Both the position numbers and the translations under genes were made by a program. DNA of 64,000 nucleotides from Gracilaria gracilis (taxonomy: Eukaryota; Rhodophyta; Florideophyceae; Gracilariales; Gracilariaceae). This document shows positions 56,431 through 64,000 of this stretch, in pieces. Each line of letters opens with the position of its first letter. The stretch's first letter is position 1. The stretch lies in the NCBI GenBank assembly GCA_030374805.1, contig JARGSG010000238.1, forward strand, positions 1 through 64,000, in the 5' to 3' direction. The notes under the pieces were generated by a model. The model searched no databases. It had not been told where the DNA came from and saw only the letters and a program-made list of their open reading frames with translations.

Positions 56431-58536
56431 GAAGATGGAACCGCCTGATGCGGGAGATTCCCTCCGCGGGAACTGCATGATTCCCGTTTACCGGTTCGCG
56501 ACGCTGAGCCTGAAGGTTATTCTGCCCGAAGGCAGGGTTACCATGCATGGTTCCAGCAGCTCCCTGAAGGGCCAACGAATGCTTAGCGCCTTCATAGGAT
56601 GTTCTGGGGACCCGTGCCTGTTCTTCGGGCGTCAGAGACTCGAACTGAGTGACGATCTTCAACCTATCCCGTGCCGGGACCGTGCACTGCGGTGAGATAT
56701 GACCAAATTCATAACATTCGTAGCAGATCACTGCGATTGAACCATCGATGGGACGCGCTATAACACGACCCTGCTGGGTGCTATCCCTCCATCCTGGGCG
56801 AGTTGTCCTCATCATGCGACCTCCATAGGATATCGGTGCTGCTGGAACTCGGCGGTCCTGAGCATACAGGGCCGGATCGCACTCCGTAGACGGCACCGTG
56901 GTTGACGGCAATTCCGAGGTGGCAATTGAAGTGCCGATAGAACTCGGATTACTACCTATGAGGTGCACAATATCCATGTGCACACTGGCTTCATTCCCAT
57001 ATGAAAGGGCCAGAGAAGAGTCAGAATTGTTGGCGAACAATACCTTACGAGGCTTCGATTTGGAGAGACGCCGAGCTCGGAGCGTATCCCCTTCAGCCTG
57101 GGCGTACTGTACCAATTCCAAATAGTTTATCTTCCGATTCTTTTCCCGATAACGGGCTACAAGTGCCCGAATCGCGGGATTCAACACATCGACAAACATC
57201 GCACATCTCTCCTGTGAAGGATGAACATTACCACAGCGGTGGAGAGCCTTATTCAGGCGCGTTGAATAAGCCGTTTCGGTTTCTTCCGGACGTTGCTTCA
57301 GTTCCCTAAGGGCCGACGTAGCCTGCTGAATGGCATGACCAGTAGCGTATGACCCTAAGAGGTAATGAACCGCTTCGGGCCAACAAGTAACGCCGCCTTC
57401 CGAGGCTCTTGACGATCCAAGGATGGAATTAAACTGGTCTTCAGCCTGACCATTCAGGTAATAAGGGAGGGCAATGTACGCCTGTCCCTCCGTCATTCCG
57501 AGAATATCGGCTTCATGAACGAACCTAGAGAGGAAATCCAGCACCCGGATGGGGTCTTCTCCTGTAAACTCGCGATTCTTAAGTGTCACGCTGAGCTTAC
57601 GGATGTGCGCCCTCACCTTTTTGGTACTTCTAGAGGTTCTCTTCCCTTCGGACTTCTGTAACCGATAGTAACGGTACGATAACAACTCCCGATAAAGCGG
57701 ATTCGTAGGCTTCAACTCCTTAAGACCAGGACACTTAGCTCCCTTCTCCCGGGTACGAATTGCACCTTGAGAGGTAAACGTGGCCCTTGAACGGGACGAT
57801 CGAGAGTGTCGACGACGACTACCTTCCGAGGCAACGGACGATGACGACGACGACGACGATGACGAGCTGTCCGAGCTGTCAGAGTCAGAGTCAGAGTCAG
57901 ACGAATCCACGTGGTGGCGAAACTCTTTTGGGGACTTGCGATGGCTCTTCTTATCAGAGTGATGCACGAAATCTTTCGAAACAGACTCCTCCCGTGGGGG
58001 GGGGGGACTTCTGCTTCTTCATCCATCCTAATAATGGCTTCGAGGGTACCCAGACGAGCGTGAATTCGATCCGTTGTGGCACGGAACTCTTCCACTGTCC
58101 TATGATAGGCATCCACGAAACCCTGTGGGGAACCAAAGCACTCCAGAATTGAGTTCATTTCCTGTCTCAGGAGCTGGATTTCTCCCGAAACATCTCTCAT
58201 TTGAGCGTCTTTCACTTCTTCGCGAATCGATTCGACCTCCTTTTTGAGTGCAGCTTGAGAGCTAGCTCTCACCGCGCTCTGGGCCTCAAGCATGCGAACT
58301 TGAGTATCCAATTCGGATAATACTGCGTCACTTGCCGCAGCAGCGGATAAGGGTCCTTCCAGAGGAGCGGAAGGGGGCCCGGCCACTGGGGCATCAGATG
58401 TCTTCGACGGTTGTTTCCGGCTCCCGAAGTTCTTCTCTTTCACCGGTAGTGGTTCGGGAACTGACCGCTCTTGCGGGGGTAAACCAGAACCGACCGATCG
58501 GGCCTTGGACGGACTTGGCCGTTTTCCGGATCCCAT
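56421..58536 (-). pseudogene. gag: Gag of element A, two frameshifts
   Basis: Starts ATG 58536 (MGSGKRPSPSK). A long coiled-coil-like stretch (ELDTQVRMLEAQSAV.., about 58340-58080) is followed by a frameshift in an 11-base C run (58003-58013 on the + strand as G). Next come a Ser/Asp run (SDSDSDSDSSDSSSS), the LKELKPTNPLYRELLSYRYY block, DFLSRFVHEADILGMTE, CWPEAVHYLLGSYATG and zinc knuckle CYECYEFGHISPQC (about 56730-56690). A second shift near 56480 is needed to end in Ser-Lys-Asn at TAA 56421. Confidence 0.86.
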
Positions 58537-58659
58537 TTCAGTGACAGAAATAAACCCAAGCGGGGAAAAAACTTCAAAAACAACAACAAACTTCTAGTTT
58601 CGAAATCTTATGAGTACTACTTCAATTAAACTTCCTTTTCAGGCTCTAGTCCACTAGAC

Positions 58660-58680
58660 TCTTCTAGGTCGGGAGACCAG
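58660..58680 (-). other. Primer-binding site of element A
   Basis: Minus-strand TTCTGGTCTCCCGACCTAG right after the LTR. The TGGTCTCCCGACCTAGAAG site is identical to that of element 2. Confidence 0.72.
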
Positions 58681-58682
58681 AA

Positions 58683-59677
58683 TGTAGAGCAAACCCCAAA
58701 GAGGGTACGTGTCCACCAGGGTGTCCGAGTCCTGCTCCCACAAAAGGGCGAACTCAGAAGTAGAGCCCTCTACCCGTGCGCGTGCCGCGTGGCAGCCGGG
58801 TGTAAACCGGAGACGGTACTGTAATAACCTGCAGAGGTAAAGAAGAGCGTGGGCCTACAGAGAAATAACCGACGACGGATCAAGAGAGAACGAGTCTAGA
58901 AGTGGAGCGAACGGTGCCGTAAGACGGTGTAATGCTCCTAAAGAGAACCACACGAGCGAAGCTACGGCCCGTGCCAACGGCGGGAACAGGGCCGATAGCG
59001 GAACGAGACAAACACACGAGTGTCCAAATATAACTCTGTACCTAGGCGAAAGCGAGACCTGCACCAGAAAAACGATGAACTGAACAAAGATCCAGTACCT
59101 CGGCGAACGACAACAAATACAACCTGATACTGGGGTAATTAGCGAAACAAGCCAGAAACTGGTAGTAAAGAACTTTTTTAGGGACCCTGAGGGGTGATTG
59201 TACCGAGACCAGTCGTGGTTACTCTCCTTAGAGGAGTCGTGAACGTACGTAGGCAGTAGCAACCATGGCCCAGCCTTCGGGATGAAGACCACGTACTTCA
59301 AGAAGAAGATACGACTCAGGTGAGTTTTACTTAGTGGCTCCAGGGCGAGATCGCCCGAGCATATATACTATCTACTGTATCTAGGGCTGCGCACTCCCAC
59401 GAGGGCTCTACACGTGGACAACCCAGTGTCAGGGTGCCACAGTATCTACCCAGCGGGTGTGAGTCCAAATATTTGGACAAATATGCCACAAGGCCCTACT
59501 GTACACCTATTTCATAGGTTCTATCCCCGATTCACCTAACAAGGTACGTCCCAACAATATTTCCAATTTCACCCGAAACGGGGTCCATATTCATAGTCTG
59601 ACACGTCAGGGCTCAATGGATAGAGTACCATTATGAGAACCTTTATTGTGCCGACATCGGATTGCCATTGCACCACA
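58683..59677 (-). repeat. 5' LTR of element A
   Basis: 995 bp, pair of 36301-37295. TATA box at 59361-59367 and hairpin GGGCGA-TC-TCGCCC at 59343-59356 (minus strand). Confidence 0.95.
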
Positions 59678-60677
59678 AAATTTGCTGGAGAACCAGGTCA
59701 ATAGCCGCACATCCCGTTGATATGTACAGATTTCTTCGTTCGTTCAACTTCCGAGCTCTTACAACCTTTCCCGCCGTGATTCGAGTATCGTTTACGAACG
59801 CCGAGTCTCCTAATATCGCATATCCCGCCGGCTTGTTGCAGTCAGAAATTAATTTGGGCCAGTATAATCCAGATATGTGCGCTAGTTTGCTATCATGGTA
59901 ACTCCCAGGATAACTGAAAGCTGCATGTATGACTTCACCTTTGAAATTCCAGACTAACAGATTGGTTGCTTCAACCCGTTGTGTCGTTGCGTTATAGAAT
60001 GCGTTTTGCGTGTCGGGATCGCAGAAGTTTGGTACATCCAGTCGAAAGCCGTAACTTACACCAAACAATTCACGAAGCGCATATCCATGGATTCTAATTT
60101 TCTCCAATAGTGCATAAAACTCTCCCATTTCTGGTTCTGTCAGCCATTTTATTCTAAATTTTGGATGAACAATTTCTTGCGTTACATTCCAAAGAACTTC
60201 AACCGCGTTATCGAACCACTCGGACAAAGAAGATAATGCTATTCCGAATATTTGGTAGAGAGCATATTCTACATATTTTGTCTTCATGTACCACAGAGCA
60301 AGGTCTAACAAATCTTCAGTATGCAATATTGGTTTTCTTTTCCATGTGGTGTTTGATGTTCGAAACGGAGAACCATGTCTAATTCCTGAACGTGTTGCAG
60401 AGAACCAAGAGAGTAAATCATCAAAGAGGGCTGCTTTGTTCAAATTTGCTGCAACAATATAGTCTGAATTTGATCTACATAGAAACAGACGCCGCCATGG
60501 TGTTGTGTGAAAGATCGGGCGTACAATCCAAGAGCGCAAAAACTTCAGGTACTTTCTCTTTTTTCTTTTAATTATTGTGTGTTTGCGGTGTTTGCCTTTA
60601 CGGTGACGGACAAGAAGAATTGTGATAATACAGACTGCCTAGAGCAAAACAAGAGAAGTTTGTGTTGAGCGTAGCAT
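59678..60677 (-). pseudogene. PIF/Harbinger-like transposase, N-terminal and catalytic part
   Basis: Frame from ATG 60677 with one TAG near 60641, then open to the element A junction. A basic start (KRKKRKYLKF) and helical DNA-binding region precede the DDE_Tnp_4 core. FGVSYGFRLDVP has Tyr where the family has the first catalytic Asp (GxxDG); FSYPGSYHDSKLA keeps the second acidic site and YAILGDSAF the region after it. The last acidic residue lies in the piece at 36087-36300. The insertion, the stop and the lost Asp make it inactive. Confidence 0.86.
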
Positions 60678-62464
60678 GAGATGAAGGTGTTTTGTGACAG
60701 CAAAATTGAAAGCTTGTTTATATCCCTAATGCCTTTATTTAAGGTACACTATAGTGTACCTAACTTCTTTTCACGAAAAAAAAGTACTTGAGTACCTCTG
60801 TTTCTCTTCTTACCGCATGTAGAAAATGTTGGTGATTGCTTACATGCTGTCTCTGGCCGAAAAGTCCAGAGTCGGGTTTCTTTTCTCAGTGGCACAGCTC
60901 CAAGTTGCACTACCAAACCGTCTCAAAATGTACAAAAATGTGTTAGGTTCACTATAGTGAACCTACTTTATTCGTATCTATAATTTAATAAAGCTACTAA
61001 ACAAACGTTGCAATCATTTATAGTGTGTAGATGACATGAAAAAACTTAATGCTGCCCTTCAGTCCCAGTAAAAATGACTTACAAACTGAATTTTGCACCA
61101 GAAAACAAGGTAGAAATGAAGGTTTTCATTTAGTTCGACTAACAGCGGGAAAAGTATTCTGTACTCATGATTGGACATGGTTATAACGATTTCTTCTTGC
61201 ATTTCTTGTTTTCTTTATGGTTCTGGGAGAAAACGGTAATAAAATCAATATGCAAGGTTTGCTTTGTTTTAAAGTTAAAAATCTCTTTTTGTGGGTACAA
61301 ATAGTTTAAAAGGCTCTATGCCACTTGCAATGAGACTGTGTTGTCTTAACAGAAGCCAAATTATCCCAGTATGGCGCGGTTTAGCGCGGTACATGAGAAT
61401 AAAAATGGCTGAAAAAAGAGGCATGTAAACAGTAAGTGAAACCGAATTGAAAGTGGTAAGTTGTTGCCTTTACATCTCTATAGTACTTAGTTAAAGAATA
61501 TACTCCTTGTTTTAATTTTCATGTAGATTGGCCTTTATACAGAGCTAGTAATTTGAAAGCTCAATAGGTCTCTAAGGTTCACTATAGTGAACCTAACGGT
61601 TTCAGATTTTTTTCAAAAAAACGCTTAGGTTCACTATAGTGAACCTTGCGCGCATTAGGGATATGCTTTGTATGTTGTTATGTGTTTTAGAAATAAAGAT
61701 ACGTTTTACTTATACGAAAGCTCGTTGTTAGAACTTGCCTCTGGACGGGGTGCCGCTGACCCCGTCTACGTGTAGACGCCAAGTTTTTGCCAACAAGAAC
61801 GTCTACGTGCGCGCTTTTGATTTGTTCGTCAACTTGGCGTCAGGGACTCTTGGGATTTTCGGACGGACCCAGTGCAAACGCCGTCCTAAAACAATTGTTT
61901 TGATTGATTTTTTTAGGGAAATCGGACTAAACGACAACACTTTTATGGTGGATCCCTGGGCTTTGGGCAGATTTCGCTACACGTGTGCCTCTGTCATGTC
62001 CTGTAGCGCCCCGCACGGACCAACCAGTTCTGGAGTATAGGCTTTGCGCATACCGGTGGGGATGCCCTAAATTTTGAACATGATTGGGTGTCGACTGAAA
62101 GTTTTGGTTGTCAGTTTGCCAAGTGTTTGCTTCGCGTATGTTTACCATGGTAGACATAAGAACGTTGATTCGAGCATTTAAATGATACGCTTTTGCACTC
62201 GTGTTCGTGTTGTAACATCAAAAAAATGCATTATCCATCTTAGTTCTTGATTTTTTTTCTTTGAAAACTATTCGCTACACATCAGTGATGTCTACTTGTG
62301 TGGACGTAAAAACTTTGCGTTGAAAGGGCTAACGTCTACCCTTGGTAAGACTAAGACCAATCTCGCACCGCACCCAAGTCATTCACGTTCTGTTCGCAGC
62401 ACTCGTTGTACCGCCATCGATCACCGTTTATTCATCCTCCCGTCGTTTGCGTACCGACAAAACC
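60678..62464. other. AT-rich non-coding region with a repeated palindrome
   Basis: No convincing gene. Four 20-bp palindromes are listed separately. The part nearest the NB-ARC gene (61740-62330) has several GTCTACGT/GTAGACGC-like words on both strands that could form small stems. Confidence 0.6.
60742..61646. repeat. Four copies of a 20-bp perfect palindrome
   Basis: AGGTACACTATAGTGTACCT at 60742-60761, and AGGTTCACTATAGTGAACCT at 60945-60964, 61575-61594 and 61627-61646. Most are flanked by TTA or TAA. The change of T to A in one arm is matched in the other in the first copy. They may be ends of small DNA transposons (MITE-like) or protein-binding sites. Confidence 0.8.
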
Positions 62465-64000
62465 ATGGCAGAGGTTGTAGCAGCATCCGTCGGAGTAGTG
62501 GGCGCTTTGGTGTCTTTCTGTGACAAGGTTCCTGCTTTCGTAAACCGCTTGCGCGAACGCCAGGACCTCACCAGCGACAACCGCACCAAGCTGGATCTAC
62601 TTCAACGCCATGTAGCAGGTATTCGACGTCTGACCCCCACGCTGGAATCAGTTGTTGCCGATGACCCCATAATGGACACCATACTACACGCGCATCTCAC
62701 AACCTTGGAGGAGGACTTTAAGGCACTCGAGAAGTGGCAGTCGCGAATAGCATCTGCCAAGTACACCGGTCGCGTCAATCGCATGAAGCAAATCTTAGAT
62801 CGGTGTGAACAAAATGTGAACAAGTGCTTCGAGTTTCTAAGCGAAAAAGTTGCATCGGTGTCCAGAGAGCTTCAACAACAGTCCATGAACCATGCTTTCG
62901 TTCCCCATTGTAATGTGCCTCCGAACCCACCACGACTCGTATTGGATTATCGCTCTACTTCAACATGCGAAGGCAAGCTGAAGGCTGCTGTATTGCAGGA
63001 AGGTAATTCCAGGATAGTTGGAGTGGTAGCCGTCGGGATGGGCGGTGTTGGTAAGACATGTGCACTGCGAGGCCTGGCTGGGGTTCAAGATATCAAGCGA
63101 AAGTTTACTGGAGGTGTGCTGTACATTCAACTAGGAAACCATGCTACGTTATCACAAGTCATAACAGGAATTGCTAAATTGGTGCAACTTACTGGCAATT
63201 CATCTCTGGCCGAAACGTTAAAGGGGTCGAAAGAGTTACAGGAAGCTGTAGAAGCTGCGTCGACTTGGTTCAAAAACCAAACATGCCTCTTACTCGTCGA
63301 TGACATATGGCTGGTTAACGGCATTTCTACGACAGTGCCGAGGGTTCTGGCAACACTATTGAGTGGAAGCAGTCGCCTGGTGTATACAACAAGATCTCAG
63401 AAGCTCACGGATGCATGCGACAAATACATTGAGTTTAAAGCGCAGGAAACGTACAGCGACAAAGCGCGAGAAATGTTGATGGAACATGCGAACTTCGATT
63501 GGAAAGAGTCCTTGGCCCAAAGGAATGAAGAAGCAGTAAGGGGTTTGCTCCGTATCTGCAATGGGCTTCCGGTGGCACTGGGAGTTGTGGGCGAGACGGT
63601 GCGAAGGGAGAGCAGGCAATTCAAGGATGACGTTGCACGCTCTTGGGAGCATGTGTACCATCGGATTCTTACCAAGGAACAAAGTATAGCGGATGGTGAT
63701 GCAGAAGCCTACGGTCCGGTCAGGATGATTGTAGATTCGTCGTTGGAATTTTTGCAGTCTGATCGCGATGACATTTCTTTCGACGAGATGTTTCGCGCTT
63801 TGTGTGTTGTTGAGAAGCAGCAGAGGGTGCCGATTCACATGTTACGAAACTTGTGGGGGTTTTCCGATCTAGAGACAACTGATGAAGTTGTGAAGGCGTT
63901 CGATGAGGTGAATCTTGTACGCAGGTTTATGCTCAACTCACAAGTACTGGTTCAGTTGCATGATGTCATCCTCGACATTGCACTTCGAAAAGCCTCGGAA
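62465..64000 (+). CDS. NB-ARC (STAND) ATPase, start of gene, cut by window end
   Basis: Open from ATG 62465 (MAEVVAASVGVVGAL, good start context) for 512 codons to the edge. The N-terminal ~180 residues are helical and coiled-coil-like (TSDNRTKLDLLQRHVAGIRR, ALEKWQSRI), not TIR. The nucleotide-binding part has the P-loop GMGGVGKT (residue ~190), Walker B CLLLVDDIW (~273), the RNBS-B-like LVYTTRS (~305), GLPVAL (~366) and an MHD-like LHDVILDIA near residue 498. These STAND proteins act as ATP/ADP switches in immune-type sensing or signalling; ligand and output are unknown here because the C-terminal sensor repeats lie outside. No introns or stops are seen: the only clearly intact host gene in the window. 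The start could be earlier, since the frame stays open upstream. Confidence 0.88.
   Translation, partial: MAEVVAASVGVVGALVSFCDKVPAFVNRLRERQDLTSDNRTKLDLLQRHVAGIRRLTPTLESVVADDPIMDTILHAHLTTLEEDFKALEKWQSRIASAKYTGRVNRMKQILDRCEQNVNKCFEFLSEKVASVSRELQQQSMNHAFVPHCNVPPNPPRLVLDYRSTSTCEGKLKAAVLQEGNSRIVGVVAVGMGGVGKTCALRGLAGVQDIKRKFTGGVLYIQLGNHATLSQVITGIAKLVQLTGNSSLAETLKGSKELQEAVEAASTWFKNQTCLLLVDDIWLVNGISTTVPRVLATLLSGSSRLVYTTRSQKLTDACDKYIEFKAQETYSDKAREMLMEHANFDWKESLAQRNEEAVRGLLRICNGLPVALGVVGETVRRESRQFKDDVARSWEHVYHRILTKEQSIADGDAEAYGPVRMIVDSSLEFLQSDRDDISFDEMFRALCVVEKQQRVPIHMLRNLWGFSDLETTDEVVKAFDEVNLVRRFMLNSQVLVQLHDVILDIALRKASE

Larger units (their letters stand above)
36301..59677 (-). mobile_element. Ty3/gypsy element A (with element B nested inside)
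   Basis: Two 995-bp LTRs (36301-37295 and 58683-59677, roughly 97% alike by eye) bound gag, pol and an antisense ORF in minus orientation. Pol is interrupted by element B. Without B and its extra duplication the element is about 12.0 kb. It sits in a Harbinger-like transposase gene. Confidence 0.95.

Noticed and set aside
60742..61646. CACTATAG inside the palindromes resembles the T7 promoter core
   Set aside because: Only 8 bases match and no phage sequence is present; it follows from the palindrome.
61735..62040. 101-codon open frame upstream of the NB-ARC gene
   Set aside because: No ATG start, no known motif, many small inverted repeats in the DNA; not supported as a gene.
1..64000. CRISPR arrays, tRNA or rRNA genes
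   Set aside because: No regularly spaced repeats with unique spacers and no cloverleaf or rRNA-like sequence were found by reading; the primer sites are tRNA complements only.

Overview
This 64 kb window is eukaryotic nuclear DNA made almost entirely of transposable elements, with a few decayed host-gene fragments and one host gene that runs off the right edge. I see no rRNA, tRNA or CRISPR array, and nothing bacterial. The species cannot be fixed from the sequence. Mid-range GC, host-gene fragments without visible introns, a plant-like NB-ARC protein and large chromodomain Ty3 elements would fit a florideophyte red alga (Chondrus-like). That is inference; another alga or an oomycete is possible.

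Layout. 1-10877: Ty3/gypsy element 1 (+), its 5' LTR cut by the window edge. It is inserted in the left arm of a large inverted repeat made of two head-on copies of one hAT transposon (10878-15342). 15351-16900: little recognisable. About 16.9-25.3 kb: Ty3 element 2 (+), fused at its 3' side to a truncated Ty3 element 3 (25.3-29.7 kb, +). 29.7-30.7 kb: end of a Copia-type pol gene and a probable 3' LTR. 30.8-36.1 kb: a graveyard of gene fragments: a SANT/Myb-like gene (+), a CAF-1 large-subunit pseudogene (-), an unknown ORF (-), a WDR44-like WD40 fragment (+) joined to a phosphoenolpyruvate carboxylase fragment (+). 36087-60677: a PIF/Harbinger-like transposase gene (-) split by Ty3 element A (36301-59677, -), whose pol gene is in turn split by Ty3 element B (43887-55263, -). 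The 5-bp target-site duplications of both insertions can be read: AATAT with one later change for A, GTGCT for B. 60.7-62.4 kb is AT-rich non-coding DNA with four copies of a 20-bp palindrome. 62465-64000: start of an NB-ARC (STAND ATPase) gene.

The most interesting system is the Ty3 family itself. Elements 1, A and B carry, between the chromodomain end of pol and the 3' LTR, a conserved gene on the opposite strand (here aORF, about 586-639 codons). It has shared blocks in all three copies, is fully open in B, and keeps one reading frame in A despite three stop codons. The four elements with a gag-pol junction have pol in the -1 frame, a slippery heptamer directly before the gag stop and a hairpin just downstream. 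Their LTRs have a TATA-like box followed by a hairpin whose two arms change together between families. They share a primer-binding site that looks complementary to a tRNA-Tyr 3' end, and polypurine-tract copies occur inside pol as well as next to the LTR. Every Ty3 copy here has at least one inactivating change in gag or pol, so none looks autonomous as sequenced.
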